A DNA stretch of 35,777 bases from Anaerococcus sp. (GTDB lineage Bacteria; Bacillota; Clostridia; Tissierellales; Peptoniphilaceae): NCBI GenBank assembly GCA_022780515.1, contig JALEUV010000102.1, positions 1-35,777 on the forward strand, given 5' to 3'. The translations under genes were made by a program, and so were the position numbers. The notes beneath the pieces were generated by a model. It had not been told where the DNA came from. It searched no databases and worked only from the letters and a program-made list of their open reading frames with translations. Positions 1-7,874 of the stretch are shown here, piece by piece. Position 1 is the stretch's first letter. Each line of letters opens with the position of its first letter.

Positions 1-152
1 GTTTTGTCTTGGAGCCTAGGACATCTAAAAGTGATCAAGACCAGCTTGAAAGAACAAAAAAGAAAGCTGAAGTTTTCACTCCTTCATGGATTGTAAATCA
101 GATGAACAATTTATGTGATGAAGAGTGGTTTGGCAGAAAAACAGTTTACTGA
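1..152 (+). pseudogene. 5' remnant of an Eco57I-like N6-adenine DNA methylase (frame 3, cut off at the window edge)
   Basis: Frame 3 is open from the window start to a TGA at 150-152. It encodes about 49 residues including ERTKKKAEVFTPSWIVNQMN followed by EEWFGRK. This resembles the conserved segment just before the AdoMet-binding region of Eco57I-type restriction-modification methylases, with EVFTP as its core. The frame stops where the catalytic NPPY-containing core should follow. The C-terminal part of the same kind of protein continues in another frame (next feature), so I read this as one gene that lost its middle. The upstream part lies outside the window. Assignment is by motif memory, not a database search. 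Confidence 0.6.
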
Positions 153-822
153 ATTAAATTCTATTATACAAAAAATGAATACATTTAATTATAAATCTTT
201 GTCCACAATAATGCGAAGACAGAATACTTATAAATTTTCAGAAAAGTTACACGAAGATTATGAATATATAGAAGGTAGATTGAGTAAAGGACATAAATAT
301 GATTTAACAACAAGTATTTTTGATAAATTACCCGAGATATTTTTAGATGATGTTGACAATAAAGAAGATTATATGCAAATAATTGGAAGAAGTAATGGTA
401 AAAGAGTCTATAAATGGATTAGGAGAGCTTATATTAGACCCAACGATACCCTCCTCAAGTATAAGGTTGTTCTCCCTAAATCTAATGGATCAGGGGCTAT
501 AGGAGAGGTTCTAAGCACACACCTAATCGGGTATACTCAAACTTTTATTAGCCTTGGGTCTTTTGATAATTATTTAGAGGTAAACAATTGCCTGAAATAT
601 ATAAAATCTAAATTTGCAAGAACTATGTTGGGAATTTTAAAAATAACTCAGGATAATCCACCTGCAAAATGGAAATATGTTCCACTCCAAGACTTTACAG
701 AATCTTCTGATATAGATTGGTCTAAGTCAATTTCAGAAATAGATAGGCAGTTATATAAAAAATATGGCTTAAATGAAGAAGAGATTAATTTTATTGAAGA
801 GAAAGTACAGGAGATGGAATAA
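115..822 (+). CDS. C-terminal fragment of an Eco57I-like restriction-modification methylase (broken gene)
   Basis: This 235-residue frame lacks every methylase catalytic motif (no FxGxG, no NPPY). Its end, around SDIDWSKSISEIDRQLYKKY and EEEINFIEEKVQEME, is what I recall as the conserved C-terminus of large (about 500-600 aa) type II-like methylases paired with a helicase/nuclease subunit. The central part (residues about 70-190) would be target-recognition sequence. The nominal ATG overlaps the preceding methylase fragment in a different frame and has no good ribosome binding site, so the first residues are probably frameshifted sequence and any product would be inactive. It overlaps the next gene by one base (TAATG), as in an intact methylase-restriction operon. 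A degraded RM operon is the simplest reading. Confidence 0.6.
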   Translation: MMKSGLAEKQFTELNSIIQKMNTFNYKSLSTIMRRQNTYKFSEKLHEDYEYIEGRLSKGHKYDLTTSIFDKLPEIFLDDVDNKEDYMQIIGRSNGKRVYKWIRRAYIRPNDTLLKYKVVLPKSNGSGAIGEVLSTHLIGYTQTFISLGSFDNYLEVNNCLKYIKSKFARTMLGILKITQDNPPAKWKYVPLQDFTESSDIDWSKSISEIDRQLYKKYGLNEEEINFIEEKVQEME

Positions 823-1283
823 TGATAAAGATTAATATAAACACAGCCAAAGAAGTTCTCCCACAATGTTATGCCTATACCACTCCCGGAGTTAGCTACC
901 ATGAAGGTTGGACTAAAATAGGCTATACAGAAAGGGATGTAGCTACAAGAATAAAAGAGCAAACCCACACCGTAGGTATTAAGCCTAAAATTCATTGGAA
1001 CAAAAATGCAACTTATGAGGGTTCTAATGAAACTTTTACAGACAAAGACTTCCATAGCTATTTGTCTAAATTAGGGGTAGAGAGATATGAGCATACTGAA
1101 TGGTTTAAAATAGATCCAGATTCAGCGAAGTTAGACTTCAATGATTTTAGGGAAAATAGAGGGATTATAGAGGGTAATCAAGATCCTATTTTCTTTGATT
1201 TGGGTTATATTGATGATGTAAGTAAATATTTTAAAAATATTAAAGTTCTTAAGTTATATAGTGATTGGAGGCTATATGTATAA
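822..1283 (+). CDS. Truncated RM helicase/nuclease subunit with GIY-YIG-like N-terminus, fused to an unrelated tail
   Basis: Residues 1 to about 113 look like the N-terminus of DEAD/DEAH-helicase restriction subunits that start with a T5orf172/MUG113-like GIY-YIG domain. Visible elements are CYAYTTPG, GWTKIGYTERDVATRIKEQ and the stretch DFRENRGIIEG. The family is normally around 1000 residues or longer, and here all helicase motifs are missing. After about base 1168 the sequence becomes AT-richer and the last 35 or so residues (from FFDLGYIDDVSKYF) do not fit the family. They may be the 3' end of a gene that originally preceded the exporter. Start: ATG at 822 with AGGAG upstream, directly coupled to the methylase fragment. 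The stop overlaps the exporter start. Probably non-functional. The GIY-YIG assignment is from motif resemblance only. Confidence 0.55.
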   Translation: MIKININTAKEVLPQCYAYTTPGVSYHEGWTKIGYTERDVATRIKEQTHTVGIKPKIHWNKNATYEGSNETFTDKDFHSYLSKLGVERYEHTEWFKIDPDSAKLDFNDFRENRGIIEGNQDPIFFDLGYIDDVSKYFKNIKVLKLYSDWRLYV

Positions 1284-2913
1284 AAATTTTAAAAAAATGT
1301 TGAAATTAGCAGATATAAACTCTAAAACTTTTTTATTTTTTATTTTTATATCTGTACTATCATCAATATTCAATATTGGATTTTCTCTTAATATTAAACC
1401 ATTGTTAGATAGATCATTGCAAAATCATCAAATTATGAGTGATAGTTTAATTAAATTTATTATTTTTGCATTTTTCATGACTCTATTAAAACATATTAGA
1501 CTTATTATTTTTGATATTTTTTCTGTTAGTGTAGAAGAAAAACTGACTGAAAAGATTGTATTGAAAATTAGAGAAAGAAATATTGATTATTTTGAGAATA
1601 CAAAAGAAGGTGCCTTATCTCACCTTATTAATAATAGAATAGAGGAGTTTTCGGAGTTTTTAGGAAATAATGTTTCAAATATATTTTATTTACCTATATA
1701 TTTTCTATTTGTTTTTGTGACATTAATAATTATAGACTATAGGGTTAGTATCATTATTATACCAACTATATTTTTGGGTGTTTATCTAGATTTAAAAAAT
1801 TCTGATAGATTATTAGAAACTTCCAATATATACTATGAAAGTGAAAGAAATCTCTCGGCATTTCAAAAAGAGATGATAGAGAATGCTTTAGAGATAAAAA
1901 TAGAAAATATGGATAATTATATAATTAGTCAGCATTCTAATAAAGTTGATTATTTTATTTCAAAAGGAAATAAGCTAAATGAAATGTCTCAAAGAGCCTA
2001 TGTCCCAGCTCTGATAAATGAATATTTGCCTAGCATTGTTCTTGTATTTCTCATCATATTTAAGTTTGCAAACAATGAACCAATAACATATGGGAAATTT
2101 TTGACTATTTTATCTCTAACTAGCAATGTTTCTTTGCCGTTTGCGAATTATTTACGTTCTTTAGCAAAACTAAAGAAAATTAATCCTTTAATGGATGAAC
2201 TTCTAGAGATAATAAATTTAGAAGAAGAAAGTTGCATAATCCACACTGATAGTGACTACATAATCGATATAGAAAATTTATCGTTTTCTTATAATGGTAA
2301 TCCTATACTAAGGGATGTTGATTTGAAGGTAAAAGATGGAGAAAAAATAGGAATAATTGGTAAATCTGGATCGGGAAAATCAACACTATTAAAACTTATT
2401 GTTGGCATATATAAACCAGATATCGGCAAGATAAGTGTGTTAAATACGCTTACTAATGAAAACATAGAAGAGATTTTGCGAAGTATTTCCTATGTTGATA
2501 ATAAAAATTATATGCTAGATGGGAGTATTAGATATAATATTTTATTAAAAGATATCGAAAATATTCCAGAAAGAGAAATTTCTTTAAAAATGATATCTGA
2601 AAAAATATATATGGATGATATATTAAATTTAAAAAATGAAGACAGTATTAATTTTAATATTAGTAATCTATCAGGAGGTCAGAAATCAAAAATTTCAATT
2701 GCTAGAGCTTTATTAAAGGAAGAATCAAAGATTTTGATACTAGATGAGCCTAGTGCATCTATGGATGTAAAATCTGAAAAAGGTTTACAAAAATTATTGG
2801 AAGAGTCTGATAAAACTATAATCCTCACTACGCATAGGAAAAGTTTATTAGAAATTTGTGATAGAATATATAATTTGAAAAATGGAAACTTAATAGAGGT
2901 AAACTATGTATAG
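1276..2913 (+). CDS. ABC exporter half-transporter A (TMD-NBD), canonical signature motif
   Basis: A 545-residue ABC exporter with a hydrophobic N-terminal half of about six membrane segments (residues 15-310) and a C-terminal nucleotide-binding domain. Walker A is GKSGSGKST (near residue 362), the signature is LSGGQ (near 465), Walker B is ILILDEPSAS and the switch histidine is in TTHRKS. The Q-loop glutamine is replaced: the sequence reads YVDNKNY where YxxQ is usual. I chose ATG 1276 over the track's GTG 1261 because TTGGAGG lies 4 bases upstream of it. Its end overlaps the next exporter gene by 8 bases, so the two most likely form a heterodimer in the cytoplasmic membrane. The substrate is unknown; peptide or drug export is the family norm. 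It is visibly AT-richer than the repair operon downstream. Confidence 0.85.
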   Translation: MYKNFKKMLKLADINSKTFLFFIFISVLSSIFNIGFSLNIKPLLDRSLQNHQIMSDSLIKFIIFAFFMTLLKHIRLIIFDIFSVSVEEKLTEKIVLKIRERNIDYFENTKEGALSHLINNRIEEFSEFLGNNVSNIFYLPIYFLFVFVTLIIIDYRVSIIIIPTIFLGVYLDLKNSDRLLETSNIYYESERNLSAFQKEMIENALEIKIENMDNYIISQHSNKVDYFISKGNKLNEMSQRAYVPALINEYLPSIVLVFLIIFKFANNEPITYGKFLTILSLTSNVSLPFANYLRSLAKLKKINPLMDELLEIINLEEESCIIHTDSDYIIDIENLSFSYNGNPILRDVDLKVKDGEKIGIIGKSGSGKSTLLKLIVGIYKPDIGKISVLNTLTNENIEEILRSISYVDNKNYMLDGSIRYNILLKDIENIPEREISLKMISEKIYMDDILNLKNEDSINFNISNLSGGQKSKISIARALLKEESKILILDEPSASMDVKSEKGLQKLLEESDKTIILTTHRKSLLEICDRIYNLKNGNLIEVNYV

Positions 2914-4492
2914 AATTTTTAAAAAATCATATCTTATAAGTGGTTATATTGGATTTATTATGAATTCTTTTCAAAGCGTTCTTTCTCAATTTTTATTTGG
3001 TTATTTATATTTTTTAATATTTGAAAAATATTCAAGCGGAGAGTTATCTACTGCTCTAATAATATTTTTTACAATATTAATTGCTATTTACTTTATTTTG
3101 GCAATTCCACTCTGGGGATTTTTGATGGAATATTCCCAAAATATATATAAAGGAAATTTAAAAAAGAGATTTTTTAAAAACATTTTTAAAAATAGAAACC
3201 AGAATTTTGATGATCCAACTAACATATTGACGCTTTTACAAAGGGATATAAATAATGTACAAAAATTAGCGGGATGGGATTTAGTAGTTTTATTTCAATC
3301 TATATTATCTGGTTTAATTTCTGCAATTGTAATTTCTAAAATTTCTATAAAGTTAGTATTAATTATTATAGTAGTGGGGTTGTTACCAATTATTGTAAAT
3401 ATATTTGTATCAAAATATTTTAAAAAGTGTAGTATTATTTTAAGAAAATTGTATCAAGAAAAATTAAAAGCCTCTTTAAATTATATTAATAACCTAATAA
3501 TGATAAGAATATATGGGTTAGATGAAGAAACAGCTAGTAAAATTAATGAAAATGGTAAGTTAATAAAAATTGAAAAGAGTAAACAAGTTATAATTAAAAA
3601 TATTTCCATGTTTTTTGATTCACTAATCTATGAATCATTTTATAAAGTAATATTAATTTATTTTGGTGTGAACATGATTATAAAAAATGAAATAAATTTT
3701 GGTTTACTTATTTTAGCTTATTCAATGTTAGAAGGGATATCATTTTTCCTTTCCTATGTTGGCTATTATATTAAAAATATACAAAACATTATGGTTTCAG
3801 TAGATAATTTAAAAGGTTATTTTGATGAGATAGAATATAATGTTCTAAATCTAGAAAGTGAGAATATTGATAGCATAGTCATTGACAATATAGATTTTTC
3901 ATATGATGATTCAGAAAATGTGTTTGATAATTTTTCTATAACGCTAAATCTACCCAATAATTTTTTAATTGAAGGCCCAAATGGTTCTGGAAAGAGCACA
4001 TTACTTAAGTTGATTGCTGGTATATTTGTTCCAGATGAAGGTAGCATTAAATTTATGGATAATAGTAAAAATCCAACATATAAAAATATATCATATGTTG
4101 GTCAAGAACCCTTTGTAATCAATGATTCATTATTAAACAACTTAACATTAGGTGACGAAAAAATTAGTATTTTACAAATAGAAAAGGCGCTCGAAACAGT
4201 TGGATTAGAAAAATGGTATAAAACATTGCAAAAAGGGTTGGATACCCAACTTGATGAAAAAGGTAAAAATATATCAAAGGGTGAAGAAACTAGACTTTGT
4301 ATTGCTAGAGCACTGCTTAAAGATAAAACTATAATTTTGTTAGATGAACCTGATGCAAATATAGATGCTCTAACTATGCAAAAAATGATGAAATCTATTG
4401 AGAATAATTACAAAGTTAGCATTATTATGGTAAGTCATTTGAGGGGTATCCATAACTTATTAGATAATTTTCAACTGATTAGTTTAGTTTAA
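2906..4492 (+). CDS. ABC exporter half-transporter B (TMD-NBD), degenerate signature motif
   Basis: A 528-residue ABC exporter with a membrane domain (about residues 10-300) and a C-terminal ATPase domain. Walker A is GPNGSGKST (near residue 357), the Q-loop is YVGQEPF, Walker B is IILLDEPDAN and the switch region is MVSHLRG. The signature that should read LSGGQ is ISKGEE, so it is degenerate. Half-transporter A has a normal signature and an altered Q-loop. The degenerate site of the dimer would therefore combine A's Walker A and altered Q-loop with B's SKGEE, and the competent site would combine B's Walker A with A's LSGGQ. Asymmetric heterodimeric exporters of this kind are well known (TM287/288, BmrCD). 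It starts inside gene A (8-base overlap). No clear terminator follows. Substrate not identified. Confidence 0.85.
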   Translation: MYRIFKKSYLISGYIGFIMNSFQSVLSQFLFGYLYFLIFEKYSSGELSTALIIFFTILIAIYFILAIPLWGFLMEYSQNIYKGNLKKRFFKNIFKNRNQNFDDPTNILTLLQRDINNVQKLAGWDLVVLFQSILSGLISAIVISKISIKLVLIIIVVGLLPIIVNIFVSKYFKKCSIILRKLYQEKLKASLNYINNLIMIRIYGLDEETASKINENGKLIKIEKSKQVIIKNISMFFDSLIYESFYKVILIYFGVNMIIKNEINFGLLILAYSMLEGISFFLSYVGYYIKNIQNIMVSVDNLKGYFDEIEYNVLNLESENIDSIVIDNIDFSYDDSENVFDNFSITLNLPNNFLIEGPNGSGKSTLLKLIAGIFVPDEGSIKFMDNSKNPTYKNISYVGQEPFVINDSLLNNLTLGDEKISILQIEKALETVGLEKWYKTLQKGLDTQLDEKGKNISKGEETRLCIARALLKDKTIILLDEPDANIDALTMQKMMKSIENNYKVSIIMVSHLRGIHNLLDNFQLISLV

Positions 4493-4635
4493 TTGTAATA
4501 ACAACTAATTACAAATTATATTGTGAAATTTAAGGTAAACTAAGTTTGTGTGTATAGATTGTCATTGCAAATATTTCATAGTTATAGTTTTAAAATTATC
4601 CTAGAATTAAATAATTATTCATATAACCTAAAGGT

Positions 4636-4690
4636 AGTCAAGTCCTTAATATTGTGTAAATTAGTCTAGTACAATATTAAGGACTTGACT
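4636..4690. repeat. Perfect 20-bp inverted repeat with 15-base loop
   Basis: AGTCAAGTCCTTAATATTGT (4636-4655) is exactly mirrored by ACAATATTAAGGACTTGACT (4671-4690), with a 15-base loop. No T-run follows on either strand, so it is not a classic intrinsic terminator, although it would form a strong hairpin downstream of the exporter genes. The right arm ends where recognisable hsdS homology on the minus strand stops. This fits a recombination or insertion scar, a small MITE-like element, or a site-specific inversion site. Confidence 0.8.
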
Positions 4691-4998
4691 CAAAATTCCT
4701 TACTGAAGACATTCCGACTTCATTAGGAGTTTCTGAAGAAGAATTAAAAAAACTATCTCCTTTTTTAATATATTTTGATTTTTATCAATTTTTACTTGGC
4801 CTAATTTGCTTATATCTGTAATGGGGTTGGTTAATATATTTGAAAACTCAATAAATTTACCATCTCCAATACCAAAAGATCTTTAGTTTTTCCAGAAAAA
4901 TCACTGTATGTTTCTCCCATATTAGCTAATATTATTTCTTCCCACTCCCCATCAAAGCACTTAAATCTTATATCTGGTATTTTTTTCTCTGTGATTGC
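4690..4998 (-). pseudogene. hsdS: Type I restriction specificity subunit remnant (hsdS), frameshifted and truncated
   Basis: The minus strand encodes, in pieces, an HsdS target-recognition half. Its opening is KKIPDIRFKCFDGEWEE then GETYSDFSGKTKD. After a one-base shift near 4885 comes GDGKFIEFSNILTNPITDIS and VKIDKNQN. After a second shift in an A-run near 4763 comes KKGDSFFNSSSETPNEVG. These match the conserved flank and start of an HsdS TRD, where forms such as VPEIRFKGFxGEWE and GDIFFNTSSETPEEVG are typical. A TAG precedes the first residue in frame and the end runs into the inverted repeat. At least two frameshifts plus truncation make it non-functional. HsdR and HsdM genes are not in the window. 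Confidence 0.75.
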
Positions 4999-5075
4999 CT
5001 ACCTTTTTATTCTCTTATATAAAGTGAATAAGATTTTTCTATTTATTTCAAAATTTTTGATTAATGGTTATTAAT

Positions 5076-5116
5076 AAGGAGGATTTTCTATGGATAGTAT
5101 TTTATATATTTTCTAG
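5076..5116 (+). other. Ribosome binding site plus 8-codon ORF, probable 5' stub of a lost gene
   Basis: A perfect AAGGAGG (5076-5082) sits 7 bases before ATG 5090. The frame reads MDSILYIF and stops at 5114-5116, one base short of the 3' end of the leftward ABC-2 permease. The excellent initiation signal with almost no coding sequence suggests the start of a gene whose body was replaced at a recombination joint. A leader peptide or chance is possible. Confidence 0.35.
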
Positions 5117-5117
5117 T

Positions 5118-5912
5118 CTAAAATCCACTACTAGTGTATCTCTTCAAGCACTTCATCCAGATAAATATACTTAAGGCGAAGAAGATTAACGAATAGAAGA
5201 CAGTGAATAACAAACTGCCTATATTGAATACAGTGTATCCTCTAAGGTATATCAAACTCGGATAGTATGATGCGAATCCTATGGGAAGAATTACCGTAAA
5301 GATAAATCTAAAGAAGTCGTTATATATACTCAAGGGGTATTTGGCAAATTCATTTATCTGAATGGTAAAATTCGTTATATCGGAATTATTAATTGTGAAA
5401 AATGATATTGTCGATAGGAGTATTGATATACCTGCATATATAAAGGAAGTAATTATCCGTAGGAAGGGCAAGAGCAAGAGTAGGGGTGTGAATAATTCCA
5501 GTCTTACTATTGCAATAAGGCTTATTACTATACCCAAGATAAGTTGACTCCGTCCGTCATCATCAAAGCCATCTATTAAAATTAAGAATAAGGGATTGCA
5601 GGGTTTAGTTAGGAATCTGTCGAATTCTCCAGTTTTTATATAATAGGGAATTGTTAAGGTATTTATAAAGAATGAGTGCCATATACCGAATGATGCTGTG
5701 CTGAATCCGTAGAGAAAAAGCATTTCATTAAAGGTCCGTCCCTTTATATCGCTAACCAAACTAAATAATATCAAAAGGATTGAAAAATTAATTAATGTTT
5801 TTACCAGCATGGCAATAATTCCTATTATAAAGTCAAAATTGTAAGCCATTAAAGATTTAATATTCAATTTAAACATAGACTTATAGAGCCTTATATATTT
5901 ATTCAATTTCAT
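5118..5912 (-). CDS. ABC-2 type permease (COG3694-like), export complex subunit
   Basis: A 264-residue integral membrane protein with about six hydrophobic segments (for example residues 26-52, 58-75, 140-170 and 235-255). It resembles the ABC2_membrane_6 (PF06182) family, the permeases of the uncharacterised COG4586/COG4587/COG3694 export trio. The stretch TGEFDRFLTKPCNPLF is typical of this group. Start: ATG 5912, with AAGGAGG located in the final codons of the upstream gene, so translation is coupled (2-base gap to the preceding stop). It forms the membrane channel together with the next permease and is powered by the ATPase encoded first in the operon. The substrate is not predictable. 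Confidence 0.8.
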   Translation of the reverse strand: MKLNKYIRLYKSMFKLNIKSLMAYNFDFIIGIIAMLVKTLINFSILLILFSLVSDIKGRTFNEMLFLYGFSTASFGIWHSFFINTLTIPYYIKTGEFDRFLTKPCNPLFLILIDGFDDDGRSQLILGIVISLIAIVRLELFTPLLLLLPFLRIITSFIYAGISILLSTISFFTINNSDITNFTIQINEFAKYPLSIYNDFFRFIFTVILPIGFASYYPSLIYLRGYTVFNIGSLLFTVFYSLIFFALSIFIWMKCLKRYTSSGF

Positions 5913-5913
5913 A

Positions 5914-6717
5914 TCAACCTCCTTGAACTGTAAGTTTCCTCAGTAATTTATTGAATAGAAACCTGTATATAGTATATAAGATTATAATATTTACCACAAG
6001 TAAAATTACCGATTTTAAAAAATAAGTTCCTTCACCCAACAAGGTTATTATAGGTATATTATAAAAATATTTGAAGGGAAGAAGATTTGATATTTTATAT
6101 AAAAAATCGGGATATACTTGTATTGGTATAACTCTACCTGATAATAGTAAAAGTAGAGCATATTTTAAGTTTTGTATACCCCAAGTACTGATAGTATAGA
6201 AACTTAAAATTCCGAAGAATATTTCAAATATAAAATAGTAAATATAGGTTAGACCTGTTATTATAATAAATTGAACCAAGTTTGGCAAAGTTATATCAAT
6301 GCCAACAAATATTCCCAATAGGTAAAAGGGTATGTTTAAAATTACAAGTCTGAACAGACTTTTGCCTAAGCTTTGGTAGAATAATTGTTCTATAAAAGAA
6401 AAAGGTCTCAATAGAGTAAATATTATATCACCCTTTTTTACGGAAATTCCTATCTCTTGACTTACTTGGGTAGGGTAAATATCTTCAATAATTGTTGAAA
6501 TGATAATATAAGTAAACATTTGTTCAAAGCCTAATAAGCCGATATTGTTGCCAGCATATATAGCCTTCCATATGAAATATTGAATTGTTATAAATAACAG
6601 ATCGCTTATTATTTTTACTATGTTGGCTTCTTTATATACTTGATTAGTCAAAAATCCAATTTTGATAAGTCTTTTTCTAATTCTATTTTTGCCATTGATA
6701 ATTTTAGAATTCGTCAT
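5914..6717 (-). CDS. ABC-2 type permease (COG4587-like), export complex subunit
   Basis: A 267-residue membrane protein with about six hydrophobic stretches and a basic N-terminus. EIGISVKKGDIIFTLLRPFSF is the cytoplasmic-loop sequence usual in this permease group, and the paralogous subunit downstream has the equivalent TGEFDRFLTKP. I chose ATG 6717 rather than the track's TTG 6729 because GGAGAG lies immediately upstream. The start falls within the end of the ATPase gene (14-base overlap), so the pair is translationally coupled. Together with its neighbours it makes an asymmetric two-permease, one-ATPase exporter. Confidence 0.8.
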   Translation of the reverse strand: MTNSKIINGKNRIRKRLIKIGFLTNQVYKEANIVKIISDLLFITIQYFIWKAIYAGNNIGLLGFEQMFTYIIISTIIEDIYPTQVSQEIGISVKKGDIIFTLLRPFSFIEQLFYQSLGKSLFRLVILNIPFYLLGIFVGIDITLPNLVQFIIITGLTYIYYFIFEIFFGILSFYTISTWGIQNLKYALLLLLSGRVIPIQVYPDFLYKISNLLPFKYFYNIPIITLLGEGTYFLKSVILLVVNIIILYTIYRFLFNKLLRKLTVQGG

Positions 6718-7687
6718 TTTTCTCTCCAAGGAAGTACTTTAAAGAATCTTTAAAACTAATATTGGCAAACTTAATGGAATCTATGGACGAAGCCAAATCA
6801 TCGTATATATTTTTTACTAACTCCGATCTATCTTTTATATTCGATATGTCAATAATTGCTTTATTATTGTCGAAAGATAAGTCAAGATCCTTAGCTAAAA
6901 GTTTGCTTTTTATATTCTCGTCAATTTTTTTGAAGTAAACTTCAAGTTTTTCTATATTATATATTTGTGAGATGTATTCTTTACTACTGTCGTTTATAAC
7001 TTTTCCATGATGTAAAATAATAACCCTGTCACAAATCCTTTCTATGTCTTCAAAATCATGAGTTGTAAGAATAATAGTTGTTTTCTCCTTAATAGTATTC
7101 AAAAAATCTAGGATTGAATCTTTTGTCAATATATCTAAGCCTATGGTCGGCTCATCAAGGAATACAATTTGTGGATTGTACAAAAAGGCACTTATTAGCT
7201 CCGCTTTCATCCTTTGACCAAGGCTAAGGGTTCTAACAGGATTGTTAATAAAATCTTTGACATCCAATATGTCGGTTAAATAATCAAGCCTTGATTTAAA
7301 ATCTTCATCACTTATATCATACATATCTTTTATTATATAATAAGATTCCATAGGAGATACATCCCGTCTTAGATTGGATCTTTGACCGAAAACAGTAGAA
7401 ATTTTTTTGTTATTGATTTCTCTTTTTTCAAAAGGATCATTGCCGAAGACTCTTACAGATCCTGAACTAGGGGCTAAGATACCTGTCATCATCTTGATTA
7501 GGGTACTTTTACCTGCTCCATTTAATCCGATAAGACCAACGGTTTCACCACTATTTATTTTAAAGGATACGGAGTCAACAGATGTAACAATCTGTTTTTG
7601 GGATTTAAATTTAAAATAATCGATGAATGACTTGTTTTTATTAACTTTAAATTGCTTAGTGAGATTATTTGTTTCAATTAAGGCCAT
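6704..7687 (-). CDS. ABC transporter ATP-binding protein (COG4586-like) of the ABC-2 exporter
   Basis: A 327-residue ATPase and first gene of the leftward operon. Walker A is GLNGAGKST (about residues 56-64), and VFGQRSNLRRDV carries the Q-loop with the RS/NL-type sequence characteristic of this subfamily. The signature is degenerate (TLSLGQRMK), Walker B is IVFLDEPTIGLD and the switch is TTHDFEDIER. The LSLGQRM variant is common in the COG4586 class. About 90 C-terminal residues follow the core domain as an accessory region. ATG 7687 opens it, with AAAGGA about 12 bases upstream, a rather long spacing. A strong promoter lies about 110 bases upstream. Confidence 0.85.
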   Translation of the reverse strand: MALIETNNLTKQFKVNKNKSFIDYFKFKSQKQIVTSVDSVSFKINSGETVGLIGLNGAGKSTLIKMMTGILAPSSGSVRVFGNDPFEKREINNKKISTVFGQRSNLRRDVSPMESYYIIKDMYDISDEDFKSRLDYLTDILDVKDFINNPVRTLSLGQRMKAELISAFLYNPQIVFLDEPTIGLDILTKDSILDFLNTIKEKTTIILTTHDFEDIERICDRVIILHHGKVINDSSKEYISQIYNIEKLEVYFKKIDENIKSKLLAKDLDLSFDNNKAIIDISNIKDRSELVKNIYDDLASSIDSIKFANISFKDSLKYFLGEKNDEF

Positions 7688-7798
7688 TATATTTTAAATT
7701 CCTTTCTTATAATTGTAGTTTTGCTACCTTATATTTGATTTTAATTGAGTAAATAATTAATATTCCATTCATATAATTCCATATCAACGAGTACACTT

Positions 7799-7829
7799 AT
7801 TATATATCATATAATTAATTATATGTCAA
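7799..7829 (-). promoter_or_regulatory. Promoter of the ABC-2 export operon
   Basis: On the minus strand a perfect TTGACA (7824-7829) is followed after 17 bases by TATATA (7801-7806), or after 19 bases by TATAAT (7799-7804). This is a consensus housekeeping sigma promoter. It leaves an untranslated leader of roughly 100 bases before the ATPase start. Confidence 0.7.
7808..7825. promoter_or_regulatory. 18-bp perfect palindrome within the promoter spacer, candidate operator
   Basis: CATATAATTAATTATATG is fully self-complementary and fills the spacer between the -35 and -10 elements, overlapping the first bases of TTGACA. A dimeric repressor binding here would block polymerase. The AT-rich composition raises the odds of a chance palindrome, and no regulator gene is adjacent. 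Confidence 0.4.
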
Positions 7830-7874
7830 TATATATTTTGATATTATTTATTTAAAGTAGCAATTTTAAAAAAT

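Noticed and set aside
4493-4530. Weak hairpin (TTGTAAT/ATTACAA) just after the exporter genes as a terminator
   Set aside because: Only A-T-rich pairs, imperfect, and no T-run; not enough to call.
4684-4820. Plus-strand open frame (SKFLTEDIPTSLGVSEEELK) after the inverted repeat
   Set aside because: It is the antisense of the hsdS remnant, has no start or ribosome binding site, and the minus-strand reading matches a known family.
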